The translations under genes were made by a program, and so were the position numbers. A DNA stretch of 64,000 nucleotides, taken from Nematostella vectensis (Eukaryota > Cnidaria > Anthozoa > Actiniaria > Edwardsiidae). The notes under the pieces are model-generated. The model was not told where the DNA came from, searched no databases, and saw only the letters and a list, made by a program, of their open reading frames with translations. The DNA is taken from the NCBI RefSeq assembly GCF_932526225.1, contig NC_064045.1:4350498-4414497 (forward strand), written 5' to 3'. This document shows positions 34,912 through 46,596 of this stretch, piece after piece; the stretch's first letter is position 1, and the number at the start of each line of letters is the position of its first letter.

Positions 34912-35597
34912 CTCAAGTGTATTTTAAAAGGCTTGGATCTTAAGCTAAAACAGTTGAAATTTTGAAAGTTGCCTTAAAGTGAGTTAACATTGCCTTAAAT
35001 GCACCATTTTTGGCCAAAACATCAAACTCGGCAATGTTAGCTGATTGGTAATATTTCATTTTGAGTGATGACGTCATCCAGCCGATCACGTGAATTTTGC
35101 AAATCAATATTTCAAAAAATTCTCCGCTGGTGGATACGCTATGAAAAAGAAAACATCGCATGTTTTTATGTTCCTTTGAAACACATCTGCACACTGATGT
35201 CTTAACCGGCAAGAAAAGTATAACATTTCGATCACAAATCAACATTTTATTTCGCAGCAGGTCACGTGACTTAACAAAATAATTAATATCTTGTTAACGG
35301 CAGAGAAAATTTTGGATGCTAAAACGCTATCATATGACACACATAAAGTCAACACTTATTTAGTAAACATCTTTGTCCAAGCTGTTTTCCCCACCGGCGG
35401 AAAGGCAAAAAACTATTTTGTCACGTGATCTATTATGTGACGTCATCACCAGCAAGAAAACATTACGAAAATGTTAAGGCCGTCGACTTTAATCATCTTG
35501 CCAAAAAGAACGAATTTAAGGCGATGTTAACAAAGTTTATGGCAAAAAGTTATATCGGATGCTAAAAGCAATCTACCCAGGCCTTAATATACTTGAG
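34912..35597. mobile_element. 686-bp TIR element inserted at TA inside the 41-bp minisatellite
   Basis: Left end CTCAAGTGTATTTTAAAAGG and right end CCTTAATATACTTGAG are imperfect inverted repeats. The flanks read GAAC-TA on the left and TA-GCGGGGG on the right. Joining them across one TA restores the minisatellite unit (GAACTAGCGGGGG), so the target duplication is TA. No transposase ORF is present. Internal repeats of TGACGTCATC and CACGTGA are noticeable. Confidence 0.8.
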
Positions 35598-38500
35598 TAG
35601 CGGGGGCAGTTCTTATAAGACGGCGACAAACTTTGAACTGGTGGGGGTAGTTTTTATAAGAGGGAGACGAACTTTGAGGTAGCGGGGGCAGTTTTTATAA
35701 GAGGGCAACAAACTTGGAACTAGCGGGGGCAATTCTTATAAGAGGGCGACACAACTTTGAGCTTGGGGTAGCTGTGGTGATTGTTTTGAAGAATCGCTTG
35801 ACTGAGTTTGAAACAGCGGGCGTGCAGTTTCAAAGACAGGGCGACGATTTAAACTAGAGGGGGAAGTTTTTATAAGAGGGCCACAAACTTTGAAGTAGCG
35901 GGGGCAGTTTTTATAAGAGGACGACAAACTTTGAAAGAGCGGGGGCAGTTTTTATAAGAGGGCAACAAACTTTGAAGTAGCGGGGGCAGTTTTTATAAGA
36001 GGGCGACAAACTTTGAACTAGCGGGGGAATTTTTTATAAGAGGGCCACAAACTTTGAAGTAGCGGGGGCAGTTTTTATAAGAGGGCGACGAACTTTGAAG
36101 TAGCGGGGGCAGTTTTTATAAGAGGGCAACAAACTTTGAAGTAGCGGGGGAAGTTTTTATAAGAGGGCGACAAACTTTGAAGTAGCGGGGGCAGTTTTTA
36201 TAAGAGGGCGACAAACTTCGAACTAGCGGGGGCAGTTTTTATAAAAGGGCGCCAAACTTCGAAGTAGTTGGGTAAGTTTTTATAAGAGGACAACAAACTT
36301 TGAAGTAGCGGGGGCAGTTTTTATGAGAGGCCGACAAACTTTGAACTAGCGGGGGGAGTTTTTATAAGAGGGCGACAAACTTTGAACTAGCAGATGAAGT
36401 TTTTATAAGAGGGCGACAAACTTTGAAGTAGCGGGGGCAGTTTTTATAAGAGGGCGACAAACTTTGAACAGGCGGATGAAGTTTTTATAAGAGGGCGACA
36501 AACTTTGAAATAGCGAGAGAAGTTTTTATAAGAGGGCGACAAACTTTGAACTAGCGGGGGCAGTTTTTATAAGAGGGCGACAAACTTTGAAGTAGCGGGG
36601 GAAGTTTTTATAAGAGGGCGACAAACTTTGAAGTAGCGGGGGCAGTTTTTATAAGAGGACGACAAACTTTGAAGTAGCAGATGAAGTTTTTATAAGAGGG
36701 CGACAAACTTTGAAGTAGCGGGGGCAGTTTTTATAAGAGGGCGACAAACTTTGAAGTAGCGGGGGCAGTTTTTATAAGAGGGCGACAAACTTTGAACTAG
36801 CGGGGGCAGTTTTTATAAGAGGGCGACAAACTTTGAAGTAGCAGATGAAGTTTTTATAAGAGGGCGACAAACTTTGAAGTAGCAGATGAAGTTTTTATAA
36901 GAGGGCGACAAACTTTGAAGTAGCGGGGGCAGTTTTTATAAGAGGGCGACAAACTTTGAAGTAGCAGATGAAGTGTTTATAAGAGGGCGACAAACTTTGA
37001 AGTAGCAGATGAAGTTTTTATAAGAGGGCGACAAACTTTGAAGTAGCAGATGAAGTTTTTATAAGAGGGCAACAAACTTTGAAGTAGCGGGGGAAGTTTT
37101 TATAAGAGGGCGACAAACTTTGAAGTAGCAGATGAAGTTTTTATAAGAGGGCGACAAACTTTGAAGTAGCAGATGAAGTTTTTATAAGAGGGCGACACAA
37201 CTTTGAAGTAGCAGATGAAGTTTTTATAAGAGGGCGACAAACTTTGAAGTAGCAGATGAAGTTTTTATAAGAGGGCGACAAACTTTGAAGTAGCAGATGA
37301 AGTTTTTATAAGAGGGCGACAAACTTTGAAGTAGTGGGGGCAGTTTTTATAAGAGGGCGACAAACTTTGAAGTAGCAGATTAAGTTTTTATAAGAGGGCG
37401 ACAAACTTTGAAGTAGCAGATGAAGTTTAATAAGAGGGCGACAAACTTTGAAGTAGCGGGGGCAGTTTTTATAAGAGGGCGACAAACTTTGAAGTAGCAG
37501 ATGAAGTTTTTATAAGAGGGCGACAAACTTTGAAGTAGCAGATGAAGTTTTTATAAGAGGGCGACGAACTTTGAAGTAGCGGGGACAGTTTTTATAAGAG
37601 GGCAACAAACTTTGAAGTAGCGGGGGAAGTTTTTATAAGAGGGCGACAAACTTTGAAGTAGCGGGGGCAGTTTTTATAAAAGGGCGCCAAACTTCGAAGT
37701 AGTGGGGTAAGTTTTTATAAGAGGGCGACAAGCTTTGAACTAGCAGGGGAATTTTTTATAAGAGGGCCACAAACTTTGAAGTAGCGGGGGCAGTTTTTAT
37801 AAGAGGGCGACGAACTTTGAAGTAGCGGGGGCAGTTTTTATAAGAGGGCAACAAACTTTGAAGTAGCGGGGGAAGTTTTTATAAGAGGGCGACAAACTTT
37901 GAAGTAGCGGGGGCAGTTTTTATAAGAGGGCGACAAACTTCGAACTAGCGGGGGCAGTTTTTATAAAAGGGCGCCAAACTTCGAAGTAGTGGGGTAAGTT
38001 TTTATAAGAGGACAACAAACTTTGAAGTAGCGGGGGCAGTTTTTATGAGAGGCCGACAAACTTTGAACTAGCGGGGGGAGTTTTTATAAGAGAGCGACAA
38101 ACTTTGAACTAGCGGGGGCAGTTTTTATAAGAGGGCGACAAACTTTGAAGTAGCAGATGAAGTTTTTATAAGAGGGCGACAAACTTTGAAGTAGCAGATG
38201 AAGTTTTTATAAGAGGGCGACAAACTTTGAAGTAGCGGGGGCAGTTTTTATAAGAGGGCGACAAACTTTGAAGTAGCAGATGAAGTTTTTATAAGAGGGC
38301 GACAAACTTTGAAGTAGCAGATGAAGTTTTTATAAGAGGGCGACAAACTTTGAAGTAGCAGATGAAGTTTTTATAAGAGGGCGACAAACTTTGAAGTAGC
38401 AGATGAAGTTTTTATAAGAGGGCGACAAACTTTGAAGTAGCGGGGGCAGTTTTTATAAGAGGGCGACAAACTTTGAAGTAGCAGATGAAGTTTTTATAAG

Positions 38501-38980
38501 AGGGCGACAAACTTTGAAGTAGCAGATGAAGTTTTTATAAGAGGGCGACGAACTTTGAAGTAGCGGGGGCAGTTTTTATAAGAGGGCAACAAACTTTGAA
38601 GTAGCGGGGGCAGTTTTTATAAGAGAATTTGAGGTAGCGGGGGCAGTTTTTATGAGAGGGCAACAAACTTTGAACTAGCGGGGTAAGTTTTTATAAGAGG
38701 GCGACGAACTTTGAAGTAGCGGGGCAGTTTTTATAAGAGGGCGACAAACTTTGAAGAAGCGGGGGCAGTTTCTATAAGAGGGCGCAGAACTCTGAAGTAG
38801 CGGGGGCAGTTTTTATAAAAGGGCGACAAACTTCGAGCTAGCGGGGGAAGTTTTTAAAAGAGGGCGACAAACTTTGAATCAGCGGGGGCAGTTTTTATAA
38901 GAGGGCGACAAACTTTGAAAGAGCGGGAGAATTTTTATAAGAGGGCGACGAACTTTGAACTAGCGGGGGCAGTTTTTTAT
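35598..38980 (+). repeat. 41-bp minisatellite, about 80 copies, two monomer types
   Basis: The 41-bp unit has the fixed part TTTTTATAAGAGGGCGACAA followed by ACTTTGAAGTAGC and then either GGGGGCAG or AGATGAAG. Flanking degenerate units at about 34,845-34,910 belong to the same array, split by the TA element. A 1,722-bp (42-unit) higher-order shift links 36,041 with 37,763 and 36,246 with 37,968 through rare variants. Units contain a TATAA-like core. No gene overlaps it. Confidence 0.92.
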
Positions 38981-39666
38981 CTCACACAGAGGGTGTTGTT
39001 AATTTTGAAACAAACGGCGCGCCATATTAGCCTGCTAGCAAGGTCTCCGGAGTTTCAGTGACCATGGCAAAGGAAAGCATGACCCCCCGAAGAGCTGGCT
39101 AGCTAGCCTGAGTAATAGGCTTTTTTATGGGGGGGGGGGGGGGGGGCAATTAACTCAAGCGCAAGTTTCTCCGGTAGAATGCTCAAAATTCCTCATGGTA
39201 TCTTCGATGGTCGAGTCTCCATCGTCGCCTGTAGCATTTTATTTTTCTTTAAGAAATCTTTCTCTTGAGTAATCTTTCGAGATGCGAGATATTGTCGGAG
39301 AATTTCCGACGTGGCTTTTCTGTCGCTTCGCCGATAGTGTAAGTTCAGTTGGAGATCTCCCGTTCCGATCACAGGCTTACCAACCTCGCTCAGTCAGTTA
39401 CCAGTCAATCCAAGTAACGGCTCGAAAATTTTCACGAGTGATCACCTCCTGTCCTTTAATTGTCTTATATCCTAGAATAATGGTCACAATGAATCTTATT
39501 GCTTTGTGATGTGTATTTATTCAGAATAAGCGGTATTTCTAACGTATTTCTAACGACGTAAGCCTGTGTTCCGATGCAAGCGAACTCAGTGCGCTACTTT
39601 TTTTCCCTCCCCAGTCCCCCCTCCCCTGAGGGCCTGATACTAAATTTACAGGCCATCAGGCTAGTA

Positions 39667-40074
39667 ATTTGAACCGACCGGCTCATTGACCGTTAATAAA
39701 AAGAACATATGTGGTTGTTACTTTATGTAAGTAATTAAGAATTCCCTTACCCTGGTTGCAGAGCCTCGAACGTCTCTCTATTTAGTGGCCAGCGACGTTC
39801 GAGGCTTTGGAACCAGGGAAGAATTTCTTCTATCACTTCCACTATAGAAAGTGGGAATGATCGAGTTGGAGTGATAGAGGAAATTCAAAATTTCACTGAA
39901 CAGCGCTATAACGGCCCCAAATGCTTTTTAAATAGCTTAAACATGGAAATAATAAACAACTACAAGTACTACTTCACGTTGGATTTCATTTATCACAGTT
40001 TTATGAAAGAATACTAGCATAAAGTAACAACTCCATAAGTTCTCTTTTGCGTCATTGAGCCGGTCGGTTCAAAT
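39667..40074. mobile_element. 408-bp palindromic element with a second hairpin in its centre
   Basis: Left arm ATTTGAACCGACCGGCTCA and right arm TGAGCCGGTCGGTTCAAAT are inverted repeats, continuing with GTTGTTACTTTATG and its complement. In the middle a second hairpin (about 39,741-39,823) has arms CCCTGGTT..GAGCCTCGAACGT and its complement. Similar hairpin arms occur alone near 42,790-42,830, which suggests a nested insertion. Confidence 0.7.
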
Positions 40075-40757
40075 TCCTCATGACAGAGCTTGAGCTACCA
40101 GTTCTTCCTGTTCCCAACTGCGTTAGAGAGTTTTATAGGGGCACGTAGCTCCATACAAAATAAAATAACTACGGGAGGCTTTGAAATACGAGAACGACCG
40201 TTTTGTTGCCAAATTCCCAAATTACATAAGAGAGAGGAGTTAGCGTGAGCAGCTGTGCTGCTACGAGGAGAGATCGAGGGGTCAACAGAGAATAAATACT
40301 TGTCACCAGGTAATCTCAATTGTGGAACCCCAGAAAACTCAGGTAAACAGTCAACGTCCACACGTATACGGAGGTTTTCGAAAACGCAGGGGTTTTCCTC
40401 GCCTTATGTACGCACGTACCCGGAGGTTTTTAAAAAAGGAAAATTTTCCCCGTCATTTACGTCTCCCGTCCAAAGGGCCACATGTATCCGGCGTTTTCGC
40501 TCCTGCTACAGAACCAGGCCCAACATGGGATTTTTTTACGCCTTTGCAGTATCTTCACGGGACGTTTATTGTCGGATTTGGCTACGTACCAGAGTGATCT
40601 AGCTTATGCTCTATAGTTTTGTCTACAAATAGCACGTCCATTGGGAACCGAAAAGTGGACCTTTGGCCGTTGTGTGTGTGTGTGGGGGGGGGGGGGGGGG
40701 GGGGTGCGTTCGCACCCCTTGCACCCCCCCTGGGTACGGGCCTGAGAACAGGGTCTC

Positions 40758-41376
40758 GTTTCTCAAAAAACCCGAGAATTCTCGGGCCCGAAATTCCTTA
40801 AATTTGAAAAGCTGGCTAATTTCTATAAAATTTATGGTATCTTAATATGTTGAAATATTGTCAAACATCGTATTTTACCACAAAGATTTATGTAATAGAT
40901 AATTCTCTTTATAAATTTATAGTTTGATTTTTCCCGAACTTCTTCTCTCCCATAGTATGGGGGAACTTCAATCGCTCAATATTGCCCAAAATGGATTGAA
41001 ACTTCACAGGGATTTAAATAACAACTCCACAAACATGTAAGAAAAGGCTGAAGGAATTTTTATTACATTTTTCGTTCCATTTTTTTTATTGTAATGCACC
41101 ATATATTTTACAGTAACTATGAATGAAACACGTAAAATACAACATTAGCTTGGTGAACCTATGCACTCAGCCAAGACTTTTCGGGTAACCTTTTGGCTTT
41201 AGCAAAATTTCGAAAATAGCCCTATTGAGTGTAATCATTTGGAATACGAACCAAGAGGAAGTTCAAACCGTTCTCAAACATGAAAGCGGTTCTCCAAAAG
41301 GAAAACATGGGAAATTTTAGCAAAAATGCAAAATAAAGTTTTCGGGCCCGAGAATTCTCGAGTGTTTCGAGAAACG
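40758..41376. mobile_element. 619-bp TIR element with CGTTTCTC ends
   Basis: Inverted ends of about 38 bp: CGTTTCTC, then CGAGAATTCTCGGGCCCGAA at the left, and its complement with TTCGGGCCCGAGAATTCTCG then GAGAAACG at the right. The inner part of each end is itself palindromic around GAATTC and GGGCCC. No coding capacity was recognised. Confidence 0.75.
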
Positions 41377-42125
41377 GGCGCCAGGGCATCGTATTGCTGC
41401 GCTAGGTCGCGCTAAGCTCCATGGCATTTGGATATCTGTCAGTTTTTTAGCTAAATATACACAGAAATGTTCTGGGCATGTTGCGAGTGCTACCGGACAC
41501 ACTGGAGGAACCAACGGGGCGGTGATCCGCCTTAGCTTCGGACTGAAATTTTAGAAGGAATGTAGGAGAGCTAAAATTTCCCAAATTTCCCTTGGGGAAA
41601 AAGCCTGGACTTGCCCATTTGGGAGGGGAGGGGGAGGGAGTTTGGATTAGAAAATAAGGAAAATTTACAATTCTAAACAAATACGTGCTTACGTAATCAG
41701 CTTATCTCTTCCGACTCATCACGCGATGGCGTAAAGAGCCCGACTATGGGCCGATGAAAGGCAAAGGTCTAGCGCATGACTCTGCGGCGCTAAGGTTCGC
41801 ATTACTATTGTGATTAAACCTTGGCACCAGAGCGATTACAGGATTAATTCTATTTTTATCATATCAAATAGCATGAGATACAATTTCTACCACTTCTTAC
41901 GTAAGAAGATAGTTTGGTCTTTCAAAGCGTACCTCATGACCGGAAAAAGGATCCTAAAAGTTGTACAAAGTCACGTAGAGATTGTGGTTTATGGTTATTT
42001 GCTGTTTGAATGAGTCAGTGATAAGTTGTTTTACCTTTGCAGTTTTGGATTCGATCGCGCGTGATTGACAGCGGGGGGGAGGGGGGCGGGAATTCAAACT
42101 CTCTATGACGCCAAACATGGACACC

Positions 42126-42199
42126 TATAAAAACAACCCATTTCTAGAACTTCAACAGTTTCGCCAGGTTATAGACGGGTGAAGAACAGCGATACGAAG
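42126..42199 (+). promoter_or_regulatory. Putative TATA promoter and non-coding first exon of the SOUL gene
   Basis: CTATAAAAAC (TATA box at 42,126-42,133) is followed about 65 bp later by a donor-like GATACGAAG-GTATGG (exon end 42,199). A strong acceptor (TTATTGTTTCAG) at 43,647 lies 8 bp before the coding ATG, so the coding gene needs an upstream leader exon. This is the best candidate seen. Linkage is inferred. Confidence 0.45.
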
Positions 42200-42480
42200 G
42201 TATGGCAACTCTAGCTTTTTTTGTTTTGTTCACTTATCTACTGTATATTCTTCACATTTCCTAGCTCTTTTGGTATGGGAGGTTTTTTTGTAAGGAAGAG
42301 GAATTTCTAGAAACAAAAACTTCTAAATTGTAGATCCGTATGTACGGCAACTCTAGCTTTTTTTGTTTTGTTCACTTATCTACTGTATATTCTTCACATT
42401 TCCTAGCTCTTTTGGTAAAGGTTTTTTGTAAGGAAGAGTAATTTCTAGAAACAAAAACTTCTGAATTGTTACATAACGTA
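42200..42480 (+). repeat. 142-bp tandem duplication beginning at the putative first donor of the SOUL gene
   Basis: GGCAACTCTAGC followed by a T-rich stretch starts at 42,204 and again at 42,346. The copies match closely through AGAAACAAAAACTTCT and differ by short indels. The first copy begins at the GTATGG donor, and a GTATGT is present at the start of the second. Confidence 0.8.
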
Positions 42481-43655
42481 GATACTCTTCGTGTTTTTTT
42501 TCCGGAATTTTTCATGGCTTTTCACATAGTTTTGTCCAATACTATCTTGAAACTATCAATTTCATTTAGATTATAATAGACTTTCTGCACCATGTGCTGA
42601 GGTTTGCGTGCTATCTGTTGTGTGCTATTTTCCTATAGTTACACAAGAGATAAGTCCAGAAGGTTTTGCCTTGCAATTAAGCCGCTTCACTGCTACCAAA
42701 GCCCAGGACTCAAAGCCTAGCACCAGCGCACGTCTCAGTTTACTAAAAGCCAAGAAGTGCTTTGAGAACTTCGCCACTTGCTCTTTCTAACCTCGAAGTA
42801 GTTACATTCGAGGCTCTGGGGCCAGGGAATTTTACCAGTGTCTTGTGATGCGCTAGAGTGGCACGAGAAATCTCAATCAATCCGCGGTTCATTACACTGC
42901 ATTTTATGCTACTAAAATAGAGAAAAAACATGACACGTAGATTGGAAGGACGCCAGACCGGGTATGCGCTGAAATGGGCCAAGAGATGAATCATCCGGAT
43001 ACTCAGTTGTAATCTTTTTCTCAACACATGCTGACGCCAACTGATTCAAGCCAGATAACAGATGGGATAGCGCCCAAAATGCTTCTCTGAGGTTATGCTC
43101 GCAATAAGACATCGCTCACATGCTCGTGCTTAGAGCTACTCCAAGTTGCTCTCACAGAGCCTATAAGGAGTCAGAGTTACTTAGCGTCCCGAAACTAATC
43201 AAGCGTTTTGTAAGCCCACAATCCGTTCCCTAATCATCAGTGGGCCGATAAGGCCTAGAGACAGCTGGAAATATGACCTAAAGCGGGCAAGGAGTCGTGG
43301 GCAAGGAGTCGTCCCCCAGCAAGTGCTCTCATACTCCAGTTACCGTTTACAATTTTTGGTTGCATTTTTATGCAGTTTTATTTTCAACCACTCCTTTGTT
43401 ATTATTTACCTCGCAAAATACAACAGTCTGTTCGCAAGGAAACTTTGAAATGGCCATCCACGATCAAAGTCTTATTACTTTATTAGCGATATCTGATTGT
43501 AACTAGATCAGTTACTCGCTTTAAAAAAAAGCCGATGGAAATGGATTCTTCGTGTGACTTGGCATTGTGCGGGAGCGTAACATGGTGGCGTGATTGGCCT
43601 TCTTTATTAAAATCACAAGTTTTTATTGGATCTTTTTATTGTTTCAGCTCTCAGT

Positions 43656-46079
43656 ATGTGGAAGATCGCATTTCTACTCCTGTTGGCAATCTGCCTACAA
43701 GTCACCCTCGCGGGTCGTCACGAAGCTGATGATCACCATGGCAACAGACGTGGGGGGAAAGGGAGTGGCAAGTGGGGCGAGAAAGAGGGGGAGGAAGGTG
43801 AGGAGGGTGACTATGGACGTCAGTGGGACTCTAAGAAGATGGACGAAAAAAAGATGATGATGATGAGGTTCATGAAGATGATGAAGCCCATGCGAAGGTT
43901 CTTCACAAAGGTACCCTTTGGAAGATTTATTTTAAATTTGTAGATACGACGATTGCGTGAGAAAGTTGTTTAATTCTCGGGTACCGAAAAGTCGAGGTCA
44001 GCGGAACGAGCCGAACACCGATGTCGTTTCGGTTTTCAGTAATCAAAACCATTATTATTTTTAGTAATGCAATTATCTTTGCATCATTTTATATTTTAGA
44101 AATAAATTTGAGCCGATTTAATTGTGGGATGGTTTGAAATTTCCCGGGATTCAAGCGGATAGAGATGAACATCTCATTTGCATAAAGTTTTATAAATCAC
44201 GAAATCACGCGTTACTCAAGCTGACTGTGTCATATTCGGGTCTTGGTGTCATATGGGCATTAGGGACCTTAAGCAAGGACGACGACGACGGCTAGGACAA
44301 CGCGATCGAAAAAGATGGGTTCGCGCTTGGCGATCAACTATAATTGAATTGCAATGGAATAAGCGAAACATTATAGTCAGAGATAGATAAAAGTAAACCA
44401 AGGACATTATTTCTACAGCAGCGAACGTAGTTAGGGGAGTTAACACGGCAAACGTCCGCGTCCTCAATTGACCGTGAAAGTTGGAGTTTTCACGTTGTGG
44501 TTTTATGGAAAACGGTTGAAATGTATCAGACAGAATGCATTTTCACGTGCTGCTATTTAATTCCGAATCCCGTTGTTTTCTGCCGTCGTCGTCCACGTTG
44601 CCGTCGTCGTTGCTTAAGGTCCCTATTATCACAGGGACCGAATCACCAAAAGACAAATTAGCATATTTTTGCATAATCGCACGATGGCATTTTCGAATCG
44701 CTTCCTCAGAACAAAATGTCGCGAATTTTATGTGACGCGAAAAACAAGTGTTGCAAATGAAAAGCAAACATTTTGCAACTTATTTCAAGTAAACAAGGAC
44801 ATAAACATCTCCCTATTATTATCTTAGTTTCACATTTAGTTAAAGCCGAATTGTCACCAGTTTACTTCCGGAGGGCCGACGGAAACCTCAACCGATGAAA
44901 GAAAAACAAATCTATTAGAATCCGCGCTATTAAACAGGCCATCCGCTCTAAATTATCAGTCACATCCTCGAAGAAACTTACAATAGACACATTGCTTTTA
45001 CAATTTTGAAATGTTTTTCACGTTTCCATTAAAAATAATCGGAGATTGTTATGGCATCGACCGGAAGTAAACTGGTGACAATGTGGCTTTAAATATCACA
45101 TAAAATCCATGAACTTCACGAATTTCTCGAGAAAAAATCATGATGTAATATGTGGCGCCATTTGATTGACAGGTACTTGCTCTCGGTCCAGTGCACCATC
45201 TTCCCGAACAGCCGGAGTTCTGTGAAGATAACGAATGCCCCAAGTTCGAGGTTCGCAGCAAGACAGAGCATTATGAGCTGAGGTGCTACCAGCCCTCTAA
45301 GTGGATCAGTGTCACAATGGAAGGTAAGTGATCAATTTGGAATTCCCCCCCTCAATATTAAACCAGTATAAACAAAGTAATCAGCTGGTGAGAATTTATT
45401 GAATAATGATTTGTGTAAGAATGAGGATGGAAAAGAGACTGATATAAAAAGGCTTTTTTATAGTGTAGAAAGGTGACCGTTGTTTTATGGAGGATGGATA
45501 AAGTGACAGGTATATGTTGTTGTTTTTTATCAATTGTAGCCTTAGAATTTGGAAGGGAAGCGACCGTGTTAAAGAGGTTTCTCCATACTCCTTTGAATAT
45601 TTTCTAAATTTTCTCTCACTCTTACTTTTATACCAGGAAAAAGCAGCGAAGCGTTGAAACAAAGCATGTTCTGGCCCATGTTCCGGTACATCTCTGGTAA
45701 CAACGATCAAAAACAGAAGATTAAAATGACAGTTCCCGTCACAACAGTCATCAAACCGACCCTCGAAAACACCACCTCGTACACTATGTCCTTCTACATT
45801 CCCAAGTCTCACCAGGCCAACCCCCCTACCCCACGGGATAACAAAATCAAGGTCATCGACCATCCCAAATCGTGCTACTGGGTTCACTCATTCGGGGGAT
45901 GGGCCAACGAGCGAAAGAACCGCATGGAAGTTAAAATGCTCGAGAAGCTTCTCAAGAAAGATGGACACAACGGGCATTTCGTACCGCATAAGAAATTGTA
46001 TATAACCGCTGGCTATGACGATCCTATGAAGATGTTCGAGAGGCATAATGAGGTTATGCTTAAGTGGGTTAAGCATTAG
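43656..46079 (+). CDS. Secreted SOUL/HEBP-family heme-binding-like protein
   Basis: Three coding exons: 43656-43910 (acceptor at 43,647 in the 5' UTR), 45173-45323, 45637-46079, phases 0 and 1; 282 residues. Residues 1-20 are a signal peptide (MWKIAFLLLLAICLQVTLAG). Residues 21-85 form an unusual His/Gly/Glu then Met/Lys-rich linker, including KKMMMMRFMKMMKPMRR. The SOUL domain follows: CPKFEVRSKTEHYELRCY, PSKWISV, FWPMFRYISGNN, KIKMTVPVTT and SYTMSFYIP, ending YDDPMKMFERHNEVML. These are the conserved blocks of SOUL/heme-binding protein 2. The family binds tetrapyrroles in some members. The export signal suggests an extracellular or vesicular role, which is an inference. AATAAA lies 40 bp after the stop. 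The first coding intron carries two MITEs. Confidence 0.88.
44261..44625. mobile_element. TAGGGACC MITE, 365 bp, in the SOUL gene intron
   Basis: Left end TAGGGACCTTAAGCAAGGAC and right end GTTGCTTAAGGTCCCTA, extended by GACGACG-type arms, are inverted repeats of about 30 bp. TA at each edge fits a TA target duplication. Confidence 0.75.
44840..45092 (-). mobile_element. TTAA-flanked MITE, copy 2 (inverted)
   Basis: Same element as 11,227-11,479 in reverse orientation and of equal length (253 bp). It lies about 80 bp before the acceptor of SOUL exon 2. Confidence 0.8.
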
Positions 46080-46118
46080 ATACTCATTTGTACGCTAGGT
46101 TCTCGTACTTGAACTCGT

Positions 46119-46124
46119 AATAAA
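46119..46124 (+). terminator. Polyadenylation signal AATAAA of the SOUL gene
   Basis: AATAAA occurs 40 bp after the TAG stop. It faces the convergent M3 oligopeptidase gene, whose own minus-strand AATAAA candidates are at about 46,247-46,252 and 46,303-46,308, so the two 3' ends are very close. Confidence 0.6.
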
Positions 46125-46369
46125 GGTGAAACAAAGCATGTCTTGGTATTCTCTATTGTTCTAACACAAGGGTTGGGTCGCGTCAGTACGCACCAATATC
46201 AAGGACGCCATCAGAAAACTACAGGCAAACCTTCCTGCCATTCATGCTTTTATTTTTTCACTATATTCATCGTTAAATACACAACAGTAATAGTGTTTTT
46301 TTTTTATTTGTGGTAATTTCGTGGATGTACGCAAAACCTCCCGAATAATAAGATCCCGGATGGTCACGC

Positions 46370-46596
46370 AATAGTTTACTACTGCTCCATAAAAGGAAAG
46401 CAGAGCGTCTGTTTTTTGTCACGCTCGTGATAACACTCGGAAGGGCCATGTAATAGTTTGCTCTGTTGGTAGCTGAGTCCATATAAGGCAAGCAGAGCGT
46501 CTGTTTTTTTGTCACGCTCGTGATAACACTCGGAAGGGCCATGTAATAGTTTGCTCTGTCGCTAGCTGAGTCCATATAAGGCAAGCAGAGCGTCTG
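46370..46596 (-). repeat. About 93-bp tandem repeat spanning the stop codon of the M3 oligopeptidase gene
   Basis: The first unit contains the last 11 codons and stop of the gene ([10 protein letters not shown] then TAG). The second unit, in the 3' UTR, repeats the same 93 bp with TAC in place of TAG. A third is partial and more diverged. Starts of the units (CAGACGCTCTGC on the minus strand) are at 46,596, 46,503 and 46,411. Confidence 0.85.

Larger units (their letters stand above)
38981..42125. other. Intergenic region with palindromic and TIR elements and poly-G tracts
   Basis: Contains G runs at 39,129-39,146 and 40,684-40,704, the palindromic element 39,667-40,074 and the TIR element 40,758-41,376. 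Short ORFs near 40,255-40,600 carry no recognised domain. Confidence 0.5.

Noticed and set aside
40255-40602. Overlapping ORFs as a retroelement fragment
   Set aside because: No reverse transcriptase, protease or integrase motif is visible. Left as unexplained repetitive sequence.
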